Part shown: piece after piece, positions 55,126-62,758 of the stretch | Layout of the letters: each line of letters opens with the position of its first letter | How positions within the stretch are numbered: the first letter of the stretch is position 1 | Assembly: GCF_016904885.1 (NCBI RefSeq) | Contig: NZ_JADWYI010000001.1 | Span: 5,332,001-5,396,000 of the forward strand | DNA length: 64,000 nt | Source: Archangium primigenium | GTDB lineage: Bacteria; Myxococcota; Myxococcia; Myxococcales; Myxococcaceae | Direction of reading: 5' to 3' | Made by a program: the position numbers and the translations under genes | Notes under the pieces: generated by a model | Seen by the model: the letters and a program-made list of their open reading frames with translations, nothing else | What the model was told of the DNA's origin: nothing | Databases searched by the model: none

Positions 55126-55854
55126 TCAGTGGGGCAGCAGGTCGCGGATCTCCACCACGTACCGGGACGCGCACTCCGCGCCCCCGCGCTCCTGCGTGGA
55201 GCCCCTCTCACAGCGATTGAGCAGGTGGATGAGCGGGTGCTCGCAGGACAGCGCGGTGAGGCCCAGGGTGGCCAGCTCCGCGCGGGCGGACTTCGCGGCG
55301 GCCTCGAGCCGCTGGAACTCCTCGGGGTGCATCTGCCGGAAGGTGGCCTCGGTGGAGGGTTTGCCGTCCGGCCGGGTCAGGCCCCCGCGCCGCTGCCTGT
55401 CCACGAGGATGGGAATCAGGCACACCTCCAGGGAACGTGCCGCGCGCACGGCCTCGCGTCCCCCGGGGGGATCCGTCCGGGGCGACGGTCCCGTCCAGCT
55501 CACCCGGCATCGGTCCAGCAGGATGTCTTCACCCTGGGCGCCCCGGGCGAGCCCCTGCAGCGCCACGAGCTGGCCTTGCACGAGCCGACCCACGGCCACC
55601 GACTGGGCCGCGTCCGCCTGACACGCCACCGTGCGGGAGGCGTGGCGCGTCTCGAGGGACACGGTCAAGAGCCCGCCGGCGTCGCGGATGTCCTTCACCA
55701 GGCCGACCACCTCCAGCTCCTTGCCGGTGGCGTCGAAGGAGGCGAGCAGGGCATCCGGTGAGGCGCGGACCAGCTCCATCGAGGCGGGTGCCTCCTTCTT
55801 GCAACCGACCCCCCCCAGCACCACCGCCACCAGCACCCACCACGCACGCGTCAC
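55126..55854 (-). CDS. Lipoprotein with OB-fold-like domain
   Basis: The product is 242 aa. GTG at 55854 is preferred over GTG at 55869 because GGAGG lies 6 bases before it. The lipoprotein signal MTRAWWVLVAVVLGGVGC ends at Cys18, followed by Lys-Lys. Residues ~35-115 look like an OB-fold ('GKELEVVGLVKDIRDAGGLLTVSLETRHASRTVACQADAAQSVAVGRLVQGQLVALQGLARG'), a pattern seen in tRNA_anti-like envelope domains. The C-terminal half contains cysteines ('LSCEHPLIHLLNRCERGS') and is unassigned. It follows the two envelope genes upstream with 33 bases between, so a three-gene operon is likely. Confidence 0.78.
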   Translation of the reverse strand: MTRAWWVLVAVVLGGVGCKKEAPASMELVRASPDALLASFDATGKELEVVGLVKDIRDAGGLLTVSLETRHASRTVACQADAAQSVAVGRLVQGQLVALQGLARGAQGEDILLDRCRVSWTGPSPRTDPPGGREAVRAARSLEVCLIPILVDRQRRGGLTRPDGKPSTEATFRQMHPEEFQRLEAAAKSARAELATLGLTALSCEHPLIHLLNRCERGSTQERGGAECASRYVVEIRDLLPH

Positions 55855-55887
55855 GCCGACCTCCCTCACGAATGAATGGGCGACACC

Positions 55888-57072
55888 CTAGCGGAAGTAG
55901 CTCTGGGAGATGTCGACCGAATAGCCCAGCTCGAGCGTGGGGGCGGACGCCGCCACGAGGTACTGGCGAAAGCGCAGCACCTTGCCGGGCAGGGGCATGT
56001 CGGAGGAGGACTCGTCCGGGGCCGACTCCTCGACGGGCTCCATGCTGCCGCCCTCGCGCCGGTAGTTGAAGACGGACGGGAAGTGCGCCCGCGCCTGGAG
56101 CCGCGCCACCGGCCACGACACCCGGGGCAGCGCCAGGTTCAACCGTCCCGACAAGTGGAACACCCCCAGGTCCCGCGTGAGCACCACCTCCAGGGTGGCC
56201 TCCGTCTCCCCCACGCGCGTGGGCGCCACCCGCACCCGCAGTCGGCCGTCCTGGGGCTCACCGGGCGCCAGGGGCACCGCGTCCAGGAGCAGCCGCTCCA
56301 GGTGGTAGCCCTCGGGCAGGGTCAGCTCCAGCGGCTGCTCGCGATCCAGACGCAGCGCGTAGCGCACCCGCAGGCTCGCCTTGCCCTCCAGCGTGGACAC
56401 CCAGGTGGCCCGGGCCTCGGGGATGCTCGGCTCCAGCGGCGGGCGCACCGCCTGCCGGGCCACCTTGGGCTCCGCGGCCGTGCGCCACGCCACGCGCAGC
56501 GCGCCCTGGCGCGGGTACACCTCGGCGCCCTCGCTCCCGCCCAGCGGCGGCTCCGTCACCGTGAAGGCCGAGGCGTCCGCCTCCAGCCGCAAGGGAACGG
56601 GGGGCAGGTGGGGTCCGAAGCGCAGCTGCACCTGGCGCTCGGCGCCCGTGGCCGGAGGCCGCAGGGTGAAGCCCACGTCGAAGGCATAGCGGCCGGGCTC
56701 GCGCGTCACCAGGCTCAGGTACCCGCCCAGCGGGGCCACCGTGGCCTTGTCCAGCGAGGGCAGGGCGGTGAGGTACGTGTCCGGGTCCAGTTGGAGCAGG
56801 CGCACCTCGGTCCAGGTGTCCCCGGCGAGCACCTCCACCTCGAAGTGGCCCTCCACCCGGAGGGCGTCCCCGGACAGCCGGCCCTTGAGCTGGCTCTTCA
56901 CCACCAGGGCGGCGACGGGGGGCGGGGTGGGGGCGTCGGTGCGCTGCTGCTGCTGCTCGTGCAGGGCCAACAGGTCGGAGAGGGGCAGGGTCACCGAGCC
57001 CGTGCCGGAGGCGGCGGCGGGCGCGGCGGACAGGACGGTACCGAGCACGAGGGAGGAGAGGGCGGTCCACAT
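55888..57072 (-). CDS. Secreted beta-rich protein, partner of CreD-like gene
   Basis: The product is 394 aa with signal peptide MWTALSSLVLGTVLSAAPAAA. The mature part is beta-rich and low in Lys ('LKGRLSGDALRVEGHFEVEVLAGDTWTEVRLLQL', 'PPATGAERQVQLRFGPHLPPVPLRLEADASAF'), without catalytic motifs I can name. It starts 3 bases after the CreD-like gene stops, so translation is probably coupled. It is a periplasmic or outer-membrane-facing component of unknown job. Confidence 0.8.
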   Translation of the reverse strand: MWTALSSLVLGTVLSAAPAAASGTGSVTLPLSDLLALHEQQQQRTDAPTPPPVAALVVKSQLKGRLSGDALRVEGHFEVEVLAGDTWTEVRLLQLDPDTYLTALPSLDKATVAPLGGYLSLVTREPGRYAFDVGFTLRPPATGAERQVQLRFGPHLPPVPLRLEADASAFTVTEPPLGGSEGAEVYPRQGALRVAWRTAAEPKVARQAVRPPLEPSIPEARATWVSTLEGKASLRVRYALRLDREQPLELTLPEGYHLERLLLDAVPLAPGEPQDGRLRVRVAPTRVGETEATLEVVLTRDLGVFHLSGRLNLALPRVSWPVARLQARAHFPSVFNYRREGGSMEPVEESAPDESSSDMPLPGKVLRFRQYLVAASAPTLELGYSVDISQSYFR

Positions 57073-57075
57073 GGG

Positions 57076-58344
57076 TCACTTCGCTTCCGGAGCGGCGAGG
57101 GGGAGATCCGACAGGAGGGCGCGCACCTCGGCGCGGGTGGACAGCACCATCAGGCCGAGCAGCGCGGCGAGCAGCTCCAGGGTGTAGATGAGGCCGGTAT
57201 AGCCCTGGAGGAGGACGGCGGCGGTGGGCACGCCCAGCGTGGCGGCCCAGGCGGCGGCCAGGCGCCAGACGCGCTCCTGGGGATAGAGGCGCCAGACGTA
57301 GAGCACCCCCGCGGCGCCCATGCCCCCGAGCGATACGGCATAGGCCACGTAGAAGTTCATGAAGGCCGCGAGGTAGGCGAGCAGCACGAAGAAGAAGCCG
57401 AAGGCGGCGGCCACGAGCCAGGACTCGTAGAAGGCGAGCGGCCGGCGGTGGTGCAGGCTGAAGGCGGCCAGCAGCGCCAGGAGGCACAGGAAGGGCACCC
57501 AGGCGCGGCCCGCCATGGTGGCGATGAGGGCGTCATAGGCCTCCACCGAGGGCAGGATGACGCCCAGGTTCACCCCCGACTCCAGGGACTGGAAGGCCCA
57601 GTCGAGCACCACCGTGCCCTCGCCGCTCTTCACCTCGCTCGCGGCGAGCACCTGGGCCGGGTAGTCGTACGTCTCGCCGCCCTGCACGGCCACGTGCAGC
57701 CGCACGTCGCGCGCGGGCAGGGCCGGGTCCAGCTTGTAGAGGAACGAGTCGAGTCCGCGGGCGCGGTAGCGGATGGAGAAGTGGCGCGTGGTCCCCTGGG
57801 GGATGCGGCCCGTCCACACGAGCCGGTTGCCGGCCTCGCCCAGGTCCAACGCCGACTCGGCGCCATCCACCAGGAAGGCCAGCTCCGACAGGAGCACCTG
57901 GGACTTGTCCACCTCGATGGGGAAGATGAAGGCCACGTCGATGTCATGGCCCTCGCGGTTGACGGCGGCGTAGTCGGCCGAGAGCGCGAAGTCGAAGCCG
58001 GAGAAGTAGCGCAGGCCCCGCTTGCGGTAGTTCATCTCCGCGCGCACCTGCACGTGCTGCTGCTCGAAGGGCAGGGGCTTGAGCTCGGTGAACAGGGTGC
58101 CGCTCTGCACGTAGCGCAGCGAGGGCGCGGGCTGCACCACGGGCGCGCCCCAGCGCTCGCGCACGTCGCTGGCGAGCTCCGAGCTGGCGAAGTCCGCCCG
58201 GTCCACCACCTGGCTGGCGATGACCGCGGTGGCGAAGACGACGATGGCGAGGCTGCCCAGGACATGGTGACGCCCGAGTCCCCGGAGCGTCCGCTTGAGC
58301 GGAGACGGGGCGGCACGGGGCGGAAGCGGTGGGTCGAGGTTCAT
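57076..58344 (-). CDS. CreD-like inner membrane protein
   Basis: The product is 422 aa. One N-terminal helix (~28-48, 'VLGSLAIVVFATAVIASQVV') anchors a ~230-residue beta-rich periplasmic domain ('YRKRGLRYFSGFDFALSADYAAVN', 'IDVAFIFPIEVDKSQV'). About six helices follow from residue 290 ('WVPFLCLLALLAAFSLHH', 'FGFFFVLLAYLAAFMNFYVAY'). This topology fits the CreD family of envelope proteins, whose function is poorly known. It is the first gene of the leftward operon ending at 55126 and is divergent from the small Cys-rich peptide gene. Confidence 0.82.
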   Translation of the reverse strand: MNLDPPLPPRAAPSPLKRTLRGLGRHHVLGSLAIVVFATAVIASQVVDRADFASSELASDVRERWGAPVVQPAPSLRYVQSGTLFTELKPLPFEQQHVQVRAEMNYRKRGLRYFSGFDFALSADYAAVNREGHDIDVAFIFPIEVDKSQVLLSELAFLVDGAESALDLGEAGNRLVWTGRIPQGTTRHFSIRYRARGLDSFLYKLDPALPARDVRLHVAVQGGETYDYPAQVLAASEVKSGEGTVVLDWAFQSLESGVNLGVILPSVEAYDALIATMAGRAWVPFLCLLALLAAFSLHHRRPLAFYESWLVAAAFGFFFVLLAYLAAFMNFYVAYAVSLGGMGAAGVLYVWRLYPQERVWRLAAAWAATLGVPTAAVLLQGYTGLIYTLELLAALLGLMVLSTRAEVRALLSDLPLAAPEAK

Positions 58345-58487
58345 GGGCCCACAGTGGACCCGCGCCGTGCACGGCGGATGGCGCCCCCGTGCAGCCCCCG
58401 GGGATTGTTCGTGCAGAATCCGTGGAGGCGCCCCCGTGTTTCTGCCGGTAGACTGCGCCCGCCGTCCCTCTTGCTTGGAGCCATCCC

Positions 58488-58634
58488 ATGAAGCGTCTCG
58501 TCCTCGCCGTCGCCGCCGTCCTGTCCCTGGGTTTCGTGGGGGTGTCCGTGTCCGCCCAGGCCGGTGACTGCACGCCGACCTGCTACAAGCACCCCATCAC
58601 CGGCCAGCTGATGTGCTCGACGCCCTGCCCGTGA
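58488..58634 (+). CDS. 48-aa secreted cysteine-rich peptide
   Basis: The product is 48 aa. GGAG lies 9 bases before the ATG. A signal peptide MKRLVLAVAAVLSLGFVGVS...AQA is followed by a 23-residue mature peptide with four cysteines spaced C-x3-C-x10-C-x3-C (GDCTPTCYKHPITGQLMCSTPCP). Two disulfides would give a compact hairpin. No enzyme is nearby that would mark it as a RiPP. The role is unknown, perhaps a secreted effector or envelope peptide. Confidence 0.65.
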   Translation: MKRLVLAVAAVLSLGFVGVSVSAQAGDCTPTCYKHPITGQLMCSTPCP

Positions 58635-58657
58635 GCTGACGCGGCACTTCACGCGCC

Positions 58658-59917
58658 ATGGGCTCGCCGCGGGCACCCCCCATCGTCGATCACCCCGTCG
58701 CCTACCTCTCGGACGTGGAGGGGCTCTGGGAGAAGCTCGCGAGCTTCTGCCAGGGCAACCCCCACGTGTCGCTCGAGGCGGGTGACCGGCTCGTGGTGCG
58801 TCCGGGCTCCACGTTCGTGTTCGGCGGCGATGCCGTGGACCGGGGCCCGGACGGCCGGCGGGTGCTGCGCGTGCTCGTGGACGCCTGGCGCCGTCAGCCC
58901 GGCCAGGTGGTGCTGCTCGCGGGCAACCGCGACATCAACAAGCTGCGGCTCGGCCGGGAGCTCACCGGCCACCCCCTGGCCCGCACGCCGGCGGAGGTGC
59001 GCGACGGGCCCCGGCCCGCGCTCTTGCGCTGGATCTTCGCCAACACCATGGGCGCCCAGGGCGCCTTCGAGTTCCGCCATCAGGAGCTGGCTCGGGAAGA
59101 CGCCTCCGTGAGCGAGGAGGCCGTGGTGGACAGCTTCCTCGAGGACGTGGCCCCGGGCGGACCGATGCGCGACTACCTCGCCGCGGCCCGGCTCGTGCAC
59201 CGCATCGGCGCCACGCTGTTCCTGCACGGCGGCCTGCACGAGGACAGCCTCGGGTACGTGCCCACGCACGTGGGCCGCGTGGAGGGCGTGGACGCCTGGG
59301 GCGAGGCCCTCAACCGCTGGTACCAGTCCCAGGTGCGCGACTTCGTGGAGGGTCGGCTGGAGGCGGACGGGACGCCCGCGTGGGAGCCCCTCATCGCCTA
59401 CCAGGCCCCCGTGCCCCGCACGCGCGTCAACACCGCCAGCGTGGTGTACGGGCGCATGGCCGATGCCATCAACCACCCCGGGCTGCCGTCCCCCGGACTC
59501 ATCGCCACCCTGGCCCGCGAGGGCCTCCACCGGCTGGTGGTGGGGCACACGCCCAGCGGGGACTGTCCCTCGCTGCTGCGCGAGGACGACTTCGAGCTCC
59601 TTCTCGGGGACAACTCCTACGGCCGGGTGAAGGGCGCCTCGCGCATCTTCCTGCGCGACGACAGCGTGTGCGTGCAGGGCGAGGTGGTGCTGGACGATGG
59701 CCGCCGCGAGCGCCAGGACTTCCAGCACCCGCGGGGGGACGACGGCTCGCCCCTGGGCCGGCAGCTCCAGGACTCCGGCCAGCTGGTGAAGGGGCCCCTG
59801 GCGAGCGGCGAGTGGCTGCTGTTCCGGGCGCTTCCAGGCTACAAAGTGGAGCAGGTGGCCGTGGCGCGCGCGTCCCTGGAGGGCCGCGCCCGGGTGTCGC
59901 CCCGCGCCCTGGATTGA
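58658..59917 (+). CDS. Calcineurin-like metallophosphatase
   Basis: The product is 419 aa, cytoplasmic. The PPP-type motifs are 'FGGDAVDRGPDGRRVL' (GDxxDRG, Asp58), 'LLAGNRDINKL' (GNRD rather than GNHE), and 'LVVGHTPSGDCPSLL' (GH-type ligand). The first motif, normally DxH, reads 'LSDVEG', so Glu stands where His is expected. A ~70-residue C-terminal tail is acidic and beta-rich. It may dephosphorylate proteins or small molecules; the substrate is unknown. It is 23 bases downstream of the small peptide gene. Confidence 0.85.
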   Translation: MGSPRAPPIVDHPVAYLSDVEGLWEKLASFCQGNPHVSLEAGDRLVVRPGSTFVFGGDAVDRGPDGRRVLRVLVDAWRRQPGQVVLLAGNRDINKLRLGRELTGHPLARTPAEVRDGPRPALLRWIFANTMGAQGAFEFRHQELAREDASVSEEAVVDSFLEDVAPGGPMRDYLAAARLVHRIGATLFLHGGLHEDSLGYVPTHVGRVEGVDAWGEALNRWYQSQVRDFVEGRLEADGTPAWEPLIAYQAPVPRTRVNTASVVYGRMADAINHPGLPSPGLIATLAREGLHRLVVGHTPSGDCPSLLREDDFELLLGDNSYGRVKGASRIFLRDDSVCVQGEVVLDDGRRERQDFQHPRGDDGSPLGRQLQDSGQLVKGPLASGEWLLFRALPGYKVEQVAVARASLEGRARVSPRALD

Positions 59918-59948
59918 AGCCCCTCGGCGGCGGACCGCCTCCCGTGGC

Positions 59949-60746
59949 ATGGTGCGCCGCGCCATGTACCGTCCGTGCGTGCTCTTCCTCTTCTTGTCGT
60001 GGTGCTCTCCGGCCCGGGCCCAGCCGCCGGAGCTGCCGCTGACCGGCTTCCGGGATCGGGTGATGCTCCTGTGGGGCGGGGGCCGCACGCGCGAGGAGGC
60101 GGAGACGTTTGTCACGGCCTACCGGGAGCGCGCGACGGACTGGGCGCGGGTGCTGGAGCTGGCGCCGGGCTACCCGCGCGTCTTCGAGGGCGCGGAGGTG
60201 CCGGGCCTGCGCCCCGGAGCCTTCTTCGTGGCGCTGGGCGTGTGCGAGGCGCGTGAGGGCGCGCGGCTGGCCCAGGTCTTCCAGGCGCTCGAGCCCCTGA
60301 GCACGACCCGGAGCGTCCTGTGGGAGGAGGGGAGCGCCTCGCCGTGTCCCGCGTTCCTGCCGGGCTGGTCCTTCGGCAAGAGCACCCGGGCGCGCGGGGC
60401 GGGCGGCACCCTGGCCGCCGCGAGCTTCGACTTCACGGAGGAAGGCAAGCCCCCGACGTGGCTGCTCGTGGTGGCCCTGCTCACCAAGGGGAACGCGGAG
60501 AGCACCGTGATCGAGCCCCCCGAGGACGACGTGGCCTCGACGGTGAAGCGCCTGGGGACGGCCCGGGGCGAGGTGGTGCTGGAGGAGCGCGTGGTGGACA
60601 CGTGCGAGGACGGCACGCGGGTGGAGACCGAGACGCGCACCTGGAAGGTGGCCGCGCGCCAGGGCGAGCTCGTGACGCGGCAGGAGAAGAAGCCGCTGCG
60701 GCACGTGCCCTGTGCCCCGGGCGCGGAGGCGAGTGGAGGCGGCTAG
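59949..60746 (+). CDS. Secreted hypothetical protein, 265 aa
   Basis: The product is 265 aa, or 260 from the second ATG (MYRPCVLFLFLSWCSPARA), which gives the better signal peptide. The mature protein is mixed alpha/beta ('TREEAETFVTAYRERATDWARVLELAPGYPRVFEGAEVPGLRPGAFFVALGVC') with 'ATWKVAARQGELVTRQEKKPL'-like C-terminal strands. SPOR-like features are absent and I do not recognise the family. Its TAG stop and the stop of the convergent GH18 gene share the bases CTAG. Confidence 0.7.
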   Translation: MVRRAMYRPCVLFLFLSWCSPARAQPPELPLTGFRDRVMLLWGGGRTREEAETFVTAYRERATDWARVLELAPGYPRVFEGAEVPGLRPGAFFVALGVCEAREGARLAQVFQALEPLSTTRSVLWEEGSASPCPAFLPGWSFGKSTRARGAGGTLAAASFDFTEEGKPPTWLLVVALLTKGNAESTVIEPPEDDVASTVKRLGTARGEVVLEERVVDTCEDGTRVETETRTWKVAARQGELVTRQEKKPLRHVPCAPGAEASGGG

Positions 60747-62050
60747 CGGCCCATGGCCGAGGACATCGTGCCCGCCCACTGCCAGGGCGCGGCGCGGTCT
60801 CCCGGCAGCGAGTTGAAGTACTCCCAGCTCGCCACGCCGCCGAAGTCCTGGGAGCCGCCCACGAGCGCGCGCACGGTGTTCTGCGCCGTGGTGATGTCCA
60901 CGTAGCCCGAGCCGCCGTTCCCGGGGTTGCTCAGCATGCCGGCCACCACCTTCTGGGCGGGGATGACACGGCGGTTGATGATGGACTGGTAGTTGGCGGT
61001 GGAACCCATGTAGCCCCAGCCATTGTAGAACTGGGCGTTGAACCACGAGATCTGCCCGCCCACGTTCCGGTAGAGCTGCTCGTAGTTGAAGCCAGAGAGG
61101 TTGCCGCCGCCGTAGAGCGCGGTGGCCACCGGGGCGAGCGTGATGACGAAGTCGTCACCGAAGTCGGCGCGCAAGGCGCGGATGACGCGCTCCATGCCGG
61201 CCAGCGACATGTACTCCTCGACGTCCAGGTCCACGCCATCCAGCCGGTACGTGGTGATGATGTTCTTGAGGAGGGGGTAGTAGGTGGTGAACTCGGTGTC
61301 CAGGCGCTTGTAGCTGCCCTGCGCCGCGCCGCCCACCATGCCGAGCACCCGCACGCCGCGCGACTGCATCGTCCGCAGGTCCGCCCACATCTGGGTGAAC
61401 TTGGACGCACTCGGCGGATCGTCGTTGAGGTGGACGAGGGTGGGGGAGTTGAGGTGGATGGCGGCGACGATGACGTCGGTGACGCGGGTGTTGTTGTTCG
61501 TCAGCCCGAGCGGCGACACGTACACGCCATTGGCGTACTGCGTCTGGTAGTAGACGACGGTGCGGCGGCTGTTGACCGGGCGCACGTTGGCGGTCCACTT
61601 CTGGGCGGCGCTGCCATTGCAGGTCCACAGCTGGAGCGGGGTGCCGCTCGCGCTGTTGCCGCCGGACACATCCAGGCACTTGTTGGCCTGGGGGTTCACC
61701 AGATCATTGGCGCCGGTGTGCAGCCACTGCTGGGCGGCGCTGCCATTGCAGTCCCACAGCTGGATGACGGTGCCATCCGCGGTGCCCGAGTTGGACACGT
61801 CCAGGCACTTGCCGAAGGAGCGGACCGTCCCGTCGGCCTGGAAGGCCCAGTTCTGGGCGGCGCTGCCGTTGCAGTCCCAGAGCTGGATGCGGGTGCCGCT
61901 CGCGGTGTTGCCGCCGGACACATCCAGGCACTTGCCGGCGAGGCCCTTCACCGGAGAGGTGACGTTGGGGGCCGCGAGGGCCGAGGTGGCGAGGGACATG
62001 GCGGAGACGGCGAGCGCCGTGGCCAGGGACGTGACGAACCGTGGAGTCAT
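60743..62050 (-). CDS. GH18 glycosidase with ricin-type (CBM13) lectin repeats
   Basis: The product is 435 aa with signal peptide MTPRFVTSLATALAVSAMSLATSALA. Residues ~30-155 form a ricin-B trefoil with three repeats, each with 'KCLDVSGGNTASGTRIQLWDCNGSAAQNW'-type sequence (QxW variants AQNW, AQQW, AQKW). The GH18 barrel follows from ~165: 'VIVAAIHLNS' , 'VRVLGMVGGAAQG' and the catalytic DGVDLDVE with Glu278. It resembles endo-beta-N-acetylglucosaminidase/chitinase-like GH18 enzymes. It likely cleaves chitin or N-glycans outside the cell. It is divergent from the TetR gene. Confidence 0.9.
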   Translation of the reverse strand: MTPRFVTSLATALAVSAMSLATSALAAPNVTSPVKGLAGKCLDVSGGNTASGTRIQLWDCNGSAAQNWAFQADGTVRSFGKCLDVSNSGTADGTVIQLWDCNGSAAQQWLHTGANDLVNPQANKCLDVSGGNSASGTPLQLWTCNGSAAQKWTANVRPVNSRRTVVYYQTQYANGVYVSPLGLTNNNTRVTDVIVAAIHLNSPTLVHLNDDPPSASKFTQMWADLRTMQSRGVRVLGMVGGAAQGSYKRLDTEFTTYYPLLKNIITTYRLDGVDLDVEEYMSLAGMERVIRALRADFGDDFVITLAPVATALYGGGNLSGFNYEQLYRNVGGQISWFNAQFYNGWGYMGSTANYQSIINRRVIPAQKVVAGMLSNPGNGGSGYVDITTAQNTVRALVGGSQDFGGVASWEYFNSLPGDRAAPWQWAGTMSSAMGR

Positions 62051-62141
62051 GGCGGAGGAAGAGGCGGAGCCAGGTTTTTTCGGGTTTTCTCGGAATTGAA
62101 GGCCGGGTCCTCCGGCGCGCAACCGGGAATGACACGGGCGG

Positions 62142-62182
62142 ATGCGTACGTTCGTCCCTATGATATGGACGAGCGTACGCAT
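62142..62182. promoter_or_regulatory. TetR-type palindromic operator
   Basis: ATGCGTACGTTCGTCC (62142-62157) and GGACGAGCGTACGCAT (62167-62182) are inverted copies with one mismatch, separated by 9 bases (CTATGATAT) that include TATGAT, a possible -10. The right arm runs into the ATG at 62181. This is the expected place for an autoregulatory TetR operator, and it may also control the GH18 gene on the other side. Confidence 0.75.
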
Positions 62183-62747
62183 GAACGACACACCGGAGAA
62201 ACGAGGGGGGACGCGTCGGTACGATCCCGAGCGCCGCGATCGCATCATCGACGCGGCCCTGGCGGTCATCGCCGAGGGAGGCGTCGCGGGCACCTCGCAC
62301 CGCCGGGTCGCGGAGCGCGCCGGGGTGCCGCTCGGCTCGATGACCTACCACTTCACGAGCATGGACGAGCTCTTGCGCGAGGCGTTCACGCGCTTCGCCA
62401 CGCGCATGAGCGCGCACTTCACCGCGCGCATCGCGGCGGCGGCGGACCTCGACGCGCTGGCCGAGACCGTCGTCCAGCTGGTGCACGAGGACCTGGCGGC
62501 CAGCCCGGAGGATCTCGTGATTTCCCTCGAGCTCTACACGCTCGCCGCGCGCCAGCCCGCCTTCCGGCAACTCACCCATGACTGGATGCGCCAGAGCCGC
62601 CAGGCGCTCGAGCGGCTCGTCGACGCCCGGACGGCATACGAACTCGATGCCCTCATCGAAGGCCTGTTCATCCACACGAGTCTCGACTCAATTCCCCGCA
62701 GCCGCGCCGTCACCCGCGACGCCGTGCGCCGCATCCTCTCGCTCTGA
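62181..62747 (+). CDS. TetR-family repressor
   Basis: The product is 188 aa from ATG 62181; an in-frame ATG at 62160 would add seven residues inside the operator. The HTH is at ~15-60: 'RIIDAALAVIAEGGVAGTSHRRVAERAGVPLGSMTYHFTSMDELL'. The ligand domain is helical, ending 'LIEGLFIHTSLDSIP'. It is followed after 11 bases by an MFS transporter, a classic repressor-efflux pair in which the transported compound releases the repressor. The palindrome over its start supports autoregulation. Confidence 0.9.
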   Translation: MNDTPEKRGGTRRYDPERRDRIIDAALAVIAEGGVAGTSHRRVAERAGVPLGSMTYHFTSMDELLREAFTRFATRMSAHFTARIAAAADLDALAETVVQLVHEDLAASPEDLVISLELYTLAARQPAFRQLTHDWMRQSRQALERLVDARTAYELDALIEGLFIHTSLDSIPRSRAVTRDAVRRILSL

Positions 62748-62758
62748 GCCTCTCCCCC

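Noticed and set aside
62129-62164. ATGACA / TATGAT as a sigma-70 promoter for the TetR gene
   Set aside because: The spacing of 24 bases between the boxes is too long. TATGAT may still be a -10 with a poor -35.
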